From Opitutaceae bacterium (GTDB taxonomy: Bacteria > Verrucomicrobiota > Verrucomicrobiia > Opitutales > Opitutaceae), in contig JAEUHC010000002.1 in assembly GCA_016794785.1 (NCBI GenBank), forward strand, positions 62,001 through 126,000: DNA of 64,000 nt, written 5' to 3'. The position numbers were made by a program, and so were the translations under genes. Numbering within the stretch: the stretch's first letter is position 1; every line of letters begins with the position of its first letter. The notes under the pieces are model-generated. The model was not told the DNA's origin and ran no database searches. It worked only from the letters and a program-made list of their open reading frames with translations. This document shows, one piece after another, positions 1 to 8,523 of the stretch.

Positions 1-177
1 CCGGCGCATCTCGGCGAGTCGCCGGTCCACGTGGCCGAGAATCTCCGCGACCCGGGCTACAGCACAGCGCTCGGCCTTCTCTACTACGGGATTACCGCGC
101 AGGGCGACCGGGCATTTCCCGCGCGGCGCGACGGCGGTTTCCTTTCCGGTCTGAAGCGTCTCTTCACCCACGCCTGA
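1..177 (+). CDS. ftsA: Cell division protein FtsA, C-terminal end (partial)
   Basis: The window opens inside this gene; only the last 58 codons and a TGA are present. The visible segment contains STALGLLYYG, which matches the conserved end of the actin-like fold of FtsA (a T-A-x-GLL-x-YG pattern). It is followed by a basic, hydrophobic tail (GGFLSGLKRLFTHA) resembling the amphipathic membrane-targeting helix of FtsA. FtsA tethers FtsZ to the inner membrane and recruits the divisome. The ftsZ start lies 9 bases downstream, the usual order in division clusters. The call rests on a short fragment plus this context. Confidence 0.85.
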   Translation, partial: PAHLGESPVHVAENLRDPGYSTALGLLYYGITAQGDRAFPARRDGGFLSGLKRLFTHA

Positions 178-186
178 GCCCTGGCC

Positions 187-1485
187 ATGAATCCCAACGA
201 ACTTCCCCTCGAACGCCCGCTGCTCACCGATCGCTCCGTGGCCATCAAGCTCGTCGGCGTCGGCGGCGCCGGCTCGAATGCCGTCGATCGCCTGAAGATG
301 GAGAATCTCGAGCGTCTCCAGCTCGCGGTGCTCAATACGGATCATCAGGCGCTCTCCAGCTCGCCGGTTCAGGACAAGGTGCTGCTCGGCATGGGCGTGA
401 CGCGCGGCCTCGGCGCCGGCGGCGATCCCGAGCTCGGGCGGCAGGCCGCGGAGGCCGACCGCGAGAAAATCGCGCGCGTCGTCAAGGATTGCGATCTGGT
501 ATTCCTCGTCACCGGCATGGGCGGCGGCACCGGCAGCGGCGCCTCGCCCGTGGTGGCGGAGATCGCCGCGGAGGCGGGGGCGCTCGTGATCGCGTTTGTC
601 ACGATGCCGTTCAGCTTCGAGGGCGGGCGCCGCCTTAAGCAGGCCGAGGAGGGCCTGCGCGCCCTGCGCGGCGTGTGCGACGCCGTCATCCCGCTGCCCA
701 ACGACGTGCTCCTGCAGGAGGCCGGCGACAATGAGACGGTCCTCGATGCCTTCGCGCGCGCCGACGCCTGGATCGGCCGCGGTGTGAAGTCGATCTGGTC
801 GATGCTCTTCAAGACCGGGCTCATGAACCTGGACTTCGCCGCGCTCCGCCAGACGATCGGGCCGCGCGGCGGCAAGACGCTCTTCGGCCTCGCCGAGGGC
901 GAAGGGGAGAACGCCATGGCCGACGCCATCGCCGGGCTGAAGCTCTGCCCCTTGCTCCACACTCCGGAATTTTCCCGCAAGGCCGACCGCCTGCTCGTGA
1001 ATATCATGGGTGGCGCCGGTTTGACGATGCACCGGGTGAACGAGCTTATGCTCGCCGTCACCGAGCAGTTTGGCCGCGACTCGCACATCCAGCTGGGCGC
1101 CGTGATTGACGAGGACATGGGATCGCGGGTCGAAGTCTGCATCCTCGGGACGACCGACATGAGCAGCCGCGGTGGCACCACGCGGCGGCCGCCGATTACC
1201 CCGGCTTCGCGGGTAAAGTTGGCCCCGCCTGCCAGCCTCCCGCGCGCGGAGGCCCCGGCGGCGCACACCCCGGCCAATCTGTCGGAACCCGATGCCCCTG
1301 CCGCCTCCGCGGGGACGCGCGGCGAGGCCAAGGTAGTGCATTTGCCCAAGGCGGCGCAGGATGAGTTCGGCTTCGGCGAAGTGGAGAGCCGCGGATATTT
1401 CGAGAAGACCGACCGCAATCTCCACGAAGGCCAGGACCTCGACGTGCCGACCTATTTGCGCAAAGGCATCAAAATTCAGCTCTGA
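187..1485 (+). CDS. ftsZ: Cell division GTPase FtsZ
   Basis: This is the tubulin-like GTPase that polymerises at midcell to form the Z ring. The 432-residue product has the N-terminal nucleotide-binding segment GVGGAGSNAV (about 24-33), NTD at 50-52 and the tubulin signature GGGTGSG at 112-118. The core is followed by a Pro/Ala-rich linker of roughly 80 residues, then a conserved C-terminal peptide (DVPTYLRKGIKIQL) of the type that binds FtsA and ZipA. The length is slightly above the usual 380-400 because of the linker. It follows ftsA immediately and is probably co-transcribed with it. The identification is secure. Confidence 0.98.
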   Translation: MNPNELPLERPLLTDRSVAIKLVGVGGAGSNAVDRLKMENLERLQLAVLNTDHQALSSSPVQDKVLLGMGVTRGLGAGGDPELGRQAAEADREKIARVVKDCDLVFLVTGMGGGTGSGASPVVAEIAAEAGALVIAFVTMPFSFEGGRRLKQAEEGLRALRGVCDAVIPLPNDVLLQEAGDNETVLDAFARADAWIGRGVKSIWSMLFKTGLMNLDFAALRQTIGPRGGKTLFGLAEGEGENAMADAIAGLKLCPLLHTPEFSRKADRLLVNIMGGAGLTMHRVNELMLAVTEQFGRDSHIQLGAVIDEDMGSRVEVCILGTTDMSSRGGTTRRPPITPASRVKLAPPASLPRAEAPAAHTPANLSEPDAPAASAGTRGEAKVVHLPKAAQDEFGFGEVESRGYFEKTDRNLHEGQDLDVPTYLRKGIKIQL

Positions 1486-1574
1486 GCGGCGGGGTCTTTT
1501 GGGCGAAAAGACGAATTGAACTCCCTGAGCATCGCGCCCCTTGGCAAAGCCCAGTCGTTCTGCATCGTGGCCGC

Positions 1575-2603
1575 ATGTTTGTTGACGAATGCACAGTAAA
1601 GCTCGCCGCCGGTGAGGGTGGTCGCGGCTGCGTGGGTTTCCGCCGGGAGAAATACGAGCCTTGGGGCGGCCCCAACGGCGGTGATGGCGGCCGCGGAGGC
1701 GATGTGGTGCTGCTGGGCGACGTGAACACGAACAACCTCGTCGACTACAAATATCAGCCGCATTGGCGCGGCGAACGAGGCGAGCACGGCCAGGGTTCCG
1801 ACTGCCACGGCCGCGACGGCAAGCCCTGCATCCTCCGGATGCCCCTCGGCACCGTCGTGATCGACCTCGAGACCGGGAAGCCCGTCGCCGAGATCACCGC
1901 CGATCAGCAGCGCATCGTGCTCTGCAAAGGCGGCAATGGCGGCTGGGGCAACACGCATTTCAAGACCTCGACCAACCGCGCGCCCCGCCGCGCCAACGAC
2001 GGTCAGCCCGGCGAAGCGGGCAGCTACCGGCTTGTGCTGAAGAGCATTGCCGACGTCGGCCTCGTGGGCTTTCCCAATGCCGGCAAGTCCTCGCTGATGG
2101 GCCGACTCACGAAGGCGCACCCGAAGACCGCGGCCTATCCTTTCACCACGCTCCACCCGCAAATCGGCGTTATTGATTACCCGGACGAAATCAAAGGCCC
2201 GAAGCGGCTGCTGCTCGCCGACGTGCCCGGCCTGATCGAGGGGGCGCACGAGAATCGCGGCCTGGGCCATCGCTTTCTCCGCCATATCGAGCGCTGCGCC
2301 CTGCTCATTGTGCTGATTGACATGGCCGGGACCGACGGCCGCGATCCGCGCGAAGACTATAAACACCTGATGCGTGAGCTTGAGCTCTACGACCGGGCCT
2401 TGCTGAAAAAGCCCCGTTTGGTCGTCGCCAACAAGATGGACGTCCCCGAGGCGGCCGGCCATCTCGCGAAATTCAAGCGCCGCCATAAAAGCGTCGATGT
2501 TCTGGGGATTTCGTGCTCGTCCGGCGACGGGCTGCCTCGACTTAAGAAAGAATTGTCAAAACGGGTCGCCAAATTCCGCGCTGCGGAAAATGCGTCGCAT
2601 TGA
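1575..2603 (+). CDS. obgE: Obg-family GTPase ObgE/CgtA
   Basis: This ribosome-associated GTPase acts in late 50S maturation and stress signalling. The Gly-rich Obg fold fills residues 1-158 (GGPNGGDGGRGGDV at 31-44, GGNGGWGN at 119-126). The G domain follows, with G1 GFPNAGKSS (165-173), a TTLHPQIG switch I region, G3 DVPG (216-219) and G4 NKMD (286-289). At 342 residues it ends after the G domain and so lacks the OCT extension found in some Gram-positive Obg proteins. An 89-base gap separates it from ftsZ. That gap holds a small 7-bp stem (1494-1512) without a T-run, so its transcription may be independent. Confidence 0.97.
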   Translation: MFVDECTVKLAAGEGGRGCVGFRREKYEPWGGPNGGDGGRGGDVVLLGDVNTNNLVDYKYQPHWRGERGEHGQGSDCHGRDGKPCILRMPLGTVVIDLETGKPVAEITADQQRIVLCKGGNGGWGNTHFKTSTNRAPRRANDGQPGEAGSYRLVLKSIADVGLVGFPNAGKSSLMGRLTKAHPKTAAYPFTTLHPQIGVIDYPDEIKGPKRLLLADVPGLIEGAHENRGLGHRFLRHIERCALLIVLIDMAGTDGRDPREDYKHLMRELELYDRALLKKPRLVVANKMDVPEAAGHLAKFKRRHKSVDVLGISCSSGDGLPRLKKELSKRVAKFRAAENASH

Positions 2604-2636
2604 GTCTCTGGCCCAAAACCGGGCCGGAACTCGACG

Positions 2637-3155
2637 ATGCCGAAGGAATACCGTCCACTCGTGATGCGCGCGAACCGCCTGCTGGGCGCGCAGTTGGTGG
2701 AGCATAACCTCGTCACGATCGAAAACCTCAACGCGGCCAATGAGAAGTTCATCGAAGCCGCCAACGGCCCCGAGGTGCGCTCCGCCGCGATCCTTGGCCT
2801 GCTCGCCTATGATTTGAAGGTCATCAAGGAGGACGATGTCCTCCATCATCTCGTCGAGACCGACGGCATCGGCTTGGTCGATCTGAGGGACTACGAGGTC
2901 CCCGAGGAATCGAAGAAAGACCTCGATCTCGACGCCTGCTGGGCCACTTGGTCCGTGCCCTTTGATCGGGAGGACGAATTCTACTTTGTCGCCACCGCCT
3001 ACTACCTGAGTCCGCCCGTGCGCAGCCACTGGGAGAAGCAGCTTGGCGGTCCGATTCTCTGGTTCGGGACCACGCTCGAAGGGATTTCGGAATACTTGGA
3101 AAAAATCGCGGCCGAAGCCGCCGCCTCGGTCGTCCCGGCGGCCGCTGCCCGGTAA
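2637..3155 (+). CDS. Stand-alone MshEN/GspE-N-like protein
   Basis: This 172-residue protein ends 6 bases before the GspE/PilB ATPase and is probably co-transcribed with it. Residues 14-35 (RLLG, then LVEHNLVTIENL) fit the first motif of the MshEN/GspE_N domain, R-L-G-x2-L-V followed by spaced leucines. The later segments (LAYDLKVIKEDDVLHHLVET, VPEESKKDLDL, then hydrophobic strands ending near SHWEKQLGG) also follow that fold. There is no Walker motif and no membrane segment. In the known family this domain precedes the ATPase core and in some members binds cyclic di-GMP. Here it is a separate polypeptide, and the adjacent ATPase carries its own N-terminal domain. A regulatory or docking subunit role is inference. 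Confidence 0.6.
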   Translation: MPKEYRPLVMRANRLLGAQLVEHNLVTIENLNAANEKFIEAANGPEVRSAAILGLLAYDLKVIKEDDVLHHLVETDGIGLVDLRDYEVPEESKKDLDLDACWATWSVPFDREDEFYFVATAYYLSPPVRSHWEKQLGGPILWFGTTLEGISEYLEKIAAEAAASVVPAAAAR

Positions 3156-3161
3156 TTCGCC

Positions 3162-4868
3162 ATGCCGCTCGGAAAAATCCAGCTCCAGATTGTCTCGAAG
3201 CTTGTCGAGATGGGACGGCTCACCGACGACCAACGCGTCGCGCTCGTGGCCCGGCCCGAGGACCTGAGCGGCAACGCCCTCGACAAGCTGTTGCAGGAGG
3301 AATTCCGCGTCAGCGCGTTCCAATGCGTGGTCGCCAAAGCGCGCGCGCTCAACCTCTCGCCCTACAACGTCGCGCACTACCGCGTCACGCCGCAGACTTT
3401 CGAGCGCATCCCCAAGGAGTTTTGCCAAGAAAATCTCGTCCTCCCTGTCGGCCAGGTCGGCGACATGCTGCTGGTCGCTTTTGCCAATCCGTTTGAGGTC
3501 ACGCTCTCCACCCGCATCCAGGAGATGACGGGCAAGCCCGTGGTCCGGCTGCTGGCCCGCGAGAAAGACCTCAAGGACAAGCTCAACAAAGGCCAGGAAG
3601 CCGCCGCCGGCTTCGACGACGTGGTCATGCAGATCGGCCAGGAGTATGGCGAGGTGGAGGTCGAGCTGAAGGACGACGATGTCAGCGAGGAATCCGGTCC
3701 CATAATCCAGCTCGCCAATCGCATTATTGAGGATGCGTATTTTTCCGGCACCTCCGACATCCACATCGAGCCGCAGGAAAAGGAAGTCATCGTGCGCAAC
3801 CGCATCGACGGCATCTGCCAGGAGAAGCTCCGCCTGCCGAAGAAGGTGGGCCCGGCCCTCGTCGCCCGCCTCAAGATCATGTGCAACCTCGACATCTCCG
3901 AGCGACGGTTGCCCCAGGACGGGCGCATTATCTTCAAGCAGTTCACGAAAAAGAATCTCGATCTCGACCTTCGCGTCTCCACCGCACCGCTCAACCACGG
4001 CGAAGGCGTGGTGATGCGTATCCTCGACAAGCAGAAGTCCACGTTGCCTCTGCCCGCGCTCGGCTTCTCCGAGGAGAATCTTACAAAATACCGCGAGTGC
4101 ATCCGCCAGCCCTATGGGATGATCCTCCACTGCGGCCCCACCGGCTCGGGCAAGTCGATGACCCTCTACTCCGCGCTCAACGAGGTCAACACGCCCGACC
4201 TCGTCATCCGCACCGCCGAGGATCCCATCGAATACACACTGCCCGGCCTGAACCAGATGCAGATGCACCGGCAGATCGGCCTCACGTTCGCCAGTGCGCT
4301 CCGCGCCTTTCTCCGCCAGGACCCGGACATCATCCTCGTGGGCGAAATTCGCGACAAGGAGACCGCCGGCATCGCCGTCGAGGCCGCGCTTACTGGTCAC
4401 TTGCTGATCTCCACGCTGCACACCAACGACGCGCCCACGACCATCTCCCGCCTCACGGAGATGGGTATCGAGCCCTTCATGATCTCGTCGTCGCTGCTGT
4501 GCGTCTGCGCGCAGCGCCTCATGCGCCGCGTCTGCAAGCAATGCCGGAAGCCCCACATGCCCGAGGGCCGCGAGCTTGAGATCCTCGAGCGCGGCCTCGG
4601 TTGGAGCGGCCAAATATTCCGGGCCAACCCCAAGGGTTGCCCCAAATGCGGCGGCAGCGGCTATAAGGGCCGCGTCGGCATCCACGAGCTCATGATCACC
4701 AACGAGGAGCTCATCGAGGCCATCAACAAGGAGGCCGAGGCTGCCGAGCTGAAGAAAATCGCGATGCGCGGGGGGATGAAAACCCTCCACCAAGACAGCC
4801 TGCTCAAGGTGCGCGACGGACTCTCCACGCTGGAGGAAGCCATCGCCAACGTCCCGCCTGACATGTGA
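3162..4868 (+). CDS. GspE/PilB-type secretion or pilus assembly ATPase
   Basis: This hexameric AAA-like ATPase powers type II secretion or type IV pilus extension at the inner-membrane cytoplasmic face. The 568-residue product has a GspE_N-like domain (about 1-150) and then the T2SS_E ATPase core. Walker A GPTGSGKS is at 325-332, and Walker [11 protein letters not shown] at 389-398 is followed by the His box ([14 protein letters not shown]). A zinc tetracysteine is formed by C458/C461 and C493/C496 (CKQC, CPKC), which is typical of GspE and PilB rather than PilT. No partner GspF, GspD or pilin gene lies in the window, so secretion versus pilus cannot be decided. The start ATG is 6 bases after the previous gene. 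Confidence 0.93.
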   Translation: MPLGKIQLQIVSKLVEMGRLTDDQRVALVARPEDLSGNALDKLLQEEFRVSAFQCVVAKARALNLSPYNVAHYRVTPQTFERIPKEFCQENLVLPVGQVGDMLLVAFANPFEVTLSTRIQEMTGKPVVRLLAREKDLKDKLNKGQEAAAGFDDVVMQIGQEYGEVEVELKDDDVSEESGPIIQLANRIIEDAYFSGTSDIHIEPQEKEVIVRNRIDGICQEKLRLPKKVGPALVARLKIMCNLDISERRLPQDGRIIFKQFTKKNLDLDLRVSTAPLNHGEGVVMRILDKQKSTLPLPALGFSEENLTKYRECIRQPYGMILHCGPTGSGKSMTLYSALNEVNTPDLVIRTAEDPIEYTLPGLNQMQMHRQIGLTFASALRAFLRQDPDIILVGEIRDKETAGIAVEAALTGHLLISTLHTNDAPTTISRLTEMGIEPFMISSSLLCVCAQRLMRRVCKQCRKPHMPEGRELEILERGLGWSGQIFRANPKGCPKCGGSGYKGRVGIHELMITNEELIEAINKEAEAAELKKIAMRGGMKTLHQDSLLKVRDGLSTLEEAIANVPPDM

Positions 4869-4916
4869 GCGCAACGTGGCGTTGACGGCGGGCCGGCCCC
4901 GGCTCGATATCAGCCC

Positions 4917-5417
4917 ATGATGAAATTTGTCCTTGTTTCCGCCGTCGCGGCGCTCCTCGTCGCCGGCTGCAAGCCCGCCGTCCAGCCGCTCTCCGAGCGC
5001 GATCGCAGCGCCGCCGCCGCACTCTCGAGCGAGGCCAGCTTCGCCATGAATCTCCGCGAGTGGGATCGCGCCGAGAAACTCCTGCTCCAAGCCATCAAGA
5101 TTACGCCGGCCCCGGAGTTTTACCACAACCTCGGCTCGGTCCGCATGCGCGCCGGCAACCGCGCCGGGGCCAAGGACGCCTACCAGTCCGCGATCGACGC
5201 CTGCGAGCGGCTCTTTGCGGCGGACAAGGCAAATACTGGCCTGCTCCTTAAGAAGGTGCAGTTGCTCGCGCTCATCGGCCGCCGCGACGAGGCGCGGGCT
5301 TTCCTAGCCAAGATCGACAAGGACTACGCCAAGGATCCCGCCGTGCGCGCCTTCGTCGATGGCAAGCGCCTCGACGAGGTGATGGCCTCGCCGTTGTTCA
5401 AGGAGATCGCCCTGTAA
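4917..5417 (+). CDS. Small TPR-like lipoprotein
   Basis: The 166-residue product begins with a signal peptide ending in a lipobox (LLVAGC), so it should be a lipid-anchored envelope protein. The rest is helical with TPR-like units: an alanine-rich helix pair near residues 35-60 (SFAMNLREWDRAEKLLLQAI), then APEFYHNLGSVRMRAGNRAG and a third pair near LLLKKVQLLALIGRRDEA. Two ATG codons are adjacent (4917 and 4920); either could be used. It follows the GspE/PilB gene by 48 bases. A pilotin or assembly role for that machine is possible, but only because of position. Confidence 0.75.
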   Translation: MMKFVLVSAVAALLVAGCKPAVQPLSERDRSAAAALSSEASFAMNLREWDRAEKLLLQAIKITPAPEFYHNLGSVRMRAGNRAGAKDAYQSAIDACERLFAADKANTGLLLKKVQLLALIGRRDEARAFLAKIDKDYAKDPAVRAFVDGKRLDEVMASPLFKEIAL

Positions 5418-5429
5418 CCGCGGCGCGCG

Positions 5430-6059
5430 ATGCACGGGCACTGGCTGGAGTTTGCCCAGGTCGCGCTCGCCCACCTGCTCGCCGTCGCGAGCCCGGGCCC
5501 GGACTTCGCCCTCGTTCTCCGGCAAAGCCTGCGGCACGGCCGGCGCACCGCGATCTGGACGAGCCTCGGCGTCGGCGCGGGCATCTCGCTGCATATCGCC
5601 TATTCGCTGCTCGGCCTTGGATTGCTCCTGCGGGGCTCGGAGATGTGGTTCACGGCGGTGAAGTTCGCGGGCGCCGCCTACCTTGCATGGGTCGGCGTGC
5701 AGGCCTTGCGCACGCCACCGCGCGTCGAGACTTCCGTGGCCGACGCACCGGCGCCGCCGGTCACCCGCGGGGCCTTTGCGGCGGGCTTTCTCACCAACGC
5801 GCTCAATCCCAAGGCCACGCTCTTCTTCATCTCGCTGTTCGCCCTCGTGGTGAGCCCTCAGACGCCCAAGATCGTGCAGCTCGCCTACGGGCTCTGGATG
5901 GTGGCCGCGACCGCCGCGTGGTTTTGTCTTGTGGCGGTGCTGTTCACGCAGGTGGCCGTGCGCCGGCGGTTCCTCCGCCACGGCCATTGGATTGATCGCG
6001 TGCTGGGCGTGGTGTTCCTCGCGTTTGCCGTGGGCCTGGTCTTTGCCCGGCTGCGCTGA
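5430..6059 (+). CDS. LysE/RhtB-family amino-acid exporter
   Basis: The 209-residue inner-membrane protein has the LysE superfamily layout of about six hydrophobic helices. It begins with the family signature SPGPDFALVLRQSLRHGRR (about 25-43; P-G-P-D/N in the first helix). A second conserved segment, GFLTNALNPKATLFFISLFA, lies near residue 120 and includes the NPK motif. Members export amino acids or related metabolites such as homoserine, threonine or lysine by proton exchange; the substrate cannot be read from sequence. It starts 12 bases after the lipoprotein gene and ends only 3 bases from the convergent mnmA stop. Confidence 0.9.
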   Translation: MHGHWLEFAQVALAHLLAVASPGPDFALVLRQSLRHGRRTAIWTSLGVGAGISLHIAYSLLGLGLLLRGSEMWFTAVKFAGAAYLAWVGVQALRTPPRVETSVADAPAPPVTRGAFAAGFLTNALNPKATLFFISLFALVVSPQTPKIVQLAYGLWMVAATAAWFCLVAVLFTQVAVRRRFLRHGHWIDRVLGVVFLAFAVGLVFARLR

Positions 6060-6062
6060 CGG

Positions 6063-7145
6063 CTACGCGTAGATGCCGCCGCCGAGCAGGCGCTCGCCGT
6101 AGTGCAGCGCGAGCACCTGGCCGCTCGCGAGCCCGCGTTGCGGCGCGGAGAAACGCACCAAGGCCGTGCCGCCGCCCTCCGGGATGAACTCGATCGGCAC
6201 GCGCGGATCACGGTAGCGCACGCGGCCTTCGAGCGCGCGCGGCGCGTCAATCGAATCGCCGATCCAGCTGAGGGAGTGCACGCGCACTTCGTTTTGGAAA
6301 AGACCGGGTGCCTCCGGATGATCGAAGGCCACGAGCAGCGCGCGGTCCGCGGCGCGCTTGCCCACGACGACGTAGGCGGCGTGGTCGGTGTTCGACGGCA
6401 CGCCAATGCCCCGGCGCTGGCCGAGGGTGTAGAAATGCAGCCCGCGATGCTGGCCGAGTGTCGTCCCGTCGTGTGCGCGCACGATGGGGCCGGGCGCATC
6501 CGGCACGTAGGCGCGGAGGAAATCCGCCATCTTCACCTCGCCGATGAAGCAGATGCCCTGGCTGTCCTTTTTGTCGGCGGTCGGCAGCCCGGCGGCGCGC
6601 GCGATGGCACGGAGATCCGGCTTCACGAGATCACCAATCGGGAAACGCGCGTCGCGCAGCTGCTGCGGCGTGAGCAGGGCGAGGAAGTAGGACTGGTCCT
6701 TGTTCTTGTCCGCGCCCTCGATGAGCTGGACGCCTCCACCCACCTCAACCCGCCGCGCGTAGTGTCCCGTGGCGACTGCATCGAAGCCGTGATCCTTCGC
6801 CCACGCGCGAAACACGCCGAACTTGATCTCGCGGTTGCACATGATGTCTGGATTGGGCGTGAGGCCGCGCGCATAGCCGTCGAGCAGGTAGGCGACGACT
6901 TTCTCGCGGTAGTCGCGCATGAGGTTGACGACGCGAAACTCGATCCCGAGGTGATCTGCGACAGCGCGCGCGTCCTCGATGTCGCGCTGCCACGGGCAGT
7001 CGCCCACGAGGTTGTCCTCGTTGATCCAGTTTTTCATGTAGGCGCCCACGATGTCGTGGCCCGCGCGCTGCAACTGGAGCGCCGCCACGGAGCTGTCCAC
7101 GCCGCCGGACATTGCGACGAGGATTTTTTCGCGCACGGCGCTCAC
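6063..7145 (-). CDS. mnmA: tRNA 2-thiouridine(34) synthase MnmA
   Basis: MnmA thiolates U34 in the anticodons of tRNA-Lys, -Glu and -Gln, using sulfur relayed from a cysteine desulfurase and ATP activation. The 360-residue product has the PP-loop SGGVDSS at 13-19, the [20 protein letters not shown] region, a first catalytic cysteine in [12 protein letters not shown] and a second in SQGICFIGE. It also has the C-terminal beta-barrel domain. I chose the GTG at 7145, whose GTGA overlaps the TGA of the upstream lipoprotein gene by four bases and so suggests translational coupling. A second in-frame GTG lies three codons later. Confidence 0.95.
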   Translation of the reverse strand: MSAVREKILVAMSGGVDSSVAALQLQRAGHDIVGAYMKNWINEDNLVGDCPWQRDIEDARAVADHLGIEFRVVNLMRDYREKVVAYLLDGYARGLTPNPDIMCNREIKFGVFRAWAKDHGFDAVATGHYARRVEVGGGVQLIEGADKNKDQSYFLALLTPQQLRDARFPIGDLVKPDLRAIARAAGLPTADKKDSQGICFIGEVKMADFLRAYVPDAPGPIVRAHDGTTLGQHRGLHFYTLGQRRGIGVPSNTDHAAYVVVGKRAADRALLVAFDHPEAPGLFQNEVRVHSLSWIGDSIDAPRALEGRVRYRDPRVPIEFIPEGGGTALVRFSAPQRGLASGQVLALHYGERLLGGGIYA

Positions 7146-8416
7146 GGACGGCGCAGCAGCTTGGCCTTGGTGGCCGGGGGCAGCTTGGCGGTTTCGATCC
7201 ACTTGAGCGCGGCGTCGGAGTCGATCAGAAGCCAGTTGGAAAATGCCCCGCCGAGAGCGTTGGGGCGAAGCGGGTCCTCGTTCAGCGAAGCCGCCCAGCG
7301 CACGGCCTCCGCCGGCGCTCGTTGCGACCAGGAAGAGGCGATCACGGCGTAGGCACCCAGGCGCGCGCCCTCGTCGGGCAGGGCGCCGGCCCACAGGATC
7401 GCATCGGCGGGATCGTCGGCGAGGTAGGCCGCGAGGTGGCTGGCGGCGAACTCCGTCCCTTGTCCCGGCGGCAGCTCGAGCACATGGCGCGCGGCGGCGG
7501 TGCGATCGCGGAGCACCCAGCTTGTCAGCACGTGATTGAAGGCGATCCAGCGCGTGAGATCGATGGGGATGGTCTGCACCCACTCCAGCGCGGCGGGCAC
7601 GCTGCGCTCGGCGAGGGAGTGGGCGACGTGCGCCGCGGCGGTCGTCTGGAGGTCGCCCGGCGGCAGCAGGGCAACCAAGTGCGAGGCCGCTTCGGGGTCG
7701 GCGGAGACCAGCCGCATCAGCGCGCTGTAGATCGTGCGCTCAAGGGCCGGCGGCCGCATAAATCGACGCGCAACCTCGATCGCCAGCCGCGGATCGCGTG
7801 ACGCCAGATCGCCGATGGCGGTCTCGACGGCCACGCTGCGCTCTCCGGGGTCGGCGAGCGCCTGCGCCCAGTCCATCACGGCCGCCGGATCTGTGCGGTT
7901 CCACGCGGTCGCCAGCGCGCGGATCGCGGTTTCGCGCGCCGCGCCGGCGGGCACGAGGGCGAGGCGGTCCACTGCGGCCCGGGGATTCTCGTTCGCGAGC
8001 CGGTCGAAGAAGATGCTGTAGAAGGCCTGGTCTTCCGGCCGCCGCGCCAGCTCCCCGGCGAGCGTGAGCGCCGCCGCGGGATCGGTTGCGCCGATGAAAT
8101 TGAGCACCGCAAAGAGCGCCTGCGTGAAATCGCGCCCCGGCGGCATGGTCCGCAGAAACGCCACCGCCGCCGCCGGATCGCGGGCGAGTGTGCGCTGCAG
8201 TTCGCCGCCGAGCTGGATCGCGCGTTCACGCGGGTCGGCCAGGGCGAGGGCGGTTGCGAGCGGGTCTTCCGCCGCGGGCGCAGGCTGCTCGACCGCGGTG
8301 GAGGCGGCTGGCCGGGCAGGGGGCGGCGATTTAGAGCACCCCGGCCACGCGATGGCGCAGGCCGCCGCCAGCGTGGCGACAGCGTGTGGTCGGAGAGATG
8401 CGACGGGCTTGGGCAT
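7142..8416 (-). CDS. Lipoprotein with about 30-residue helical repeats
   Basis: The 424-residue product (ATG at 8416) has a signal peptide and a lipobox-like AWPGC near residue 25, then a Pro/Ala linker. The remainder is a tandem of roughly 30-35-residue helical units, each carrying a D-P/R-x-A-A motif followed by a small-residue helix. Visible copies include [84 protein letters not shown] and [17 protein letters not shown]. Such HEAT/TPR-like solenoids are common in PVC bacteria, without assigned function. It overlaps mnmA by four bases and diverges from the GH13 gene. No catalytic motif is visible. Confidence 0.75.
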   Translation of the reverse strand: MPKPVASLRPHAVATLAAACAIAWPGCSKSPPPARPAASTAVEQPAPAAEDPLATALALADPRERAIQLGGELQRTLARDPAAAVAFLRTMPPGRDFTQALFAVLNFIGATDPAAALTLAGELARRPEDQAFYSIFFDRLANENPRAAVDRLALVPAGAARETAIRALATAWNRTDPAAVMDWAQALADPGERSVAVETAIGDLASRDPRLAIEVARRFMRPPALERTIYSALMRLVSADPEAASHLVALLPPGDLQTTAAAHVAHSLAERSVPAALEWVQTIPIDLTRWIAFNHVLTSWVLRDRTAAARHVLELPPGQGTEFAASHLAAYLADDPADAILWAGALPDEGARLGAYAVIASSWSQRAPAEAVRWAASLNEDPLRPNALGGAFSNWLLIDSDAALKWIETAKLPPATKAKLLRRP

Positions 8417-8523
8417 GTGCGCTCCGGATCGAGGAGGAAACGTCGCCGAGGTCAACGCGCGCGAGGGTGAATTCCCTCTTGTCGGACGGGCGGCGTGCCG
8501 AATGCTCTCGCGACCGTTACCGC

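Noticed and set aside
1494..1512. The GTCTTTT/AAAAGAC hairpin after ftsZ as a terminator
   Set aside because: The stem is short and AT-rich, and no T-run follows on either strand.
2556..5126. An 856-codon minus-strand frame opposite the GspE region
   Set aside because: The sense strand encodes clear MshEN and GspE motifs. The antisense product has low-complexity Leu/Asp/Val runs and no domain pattern.
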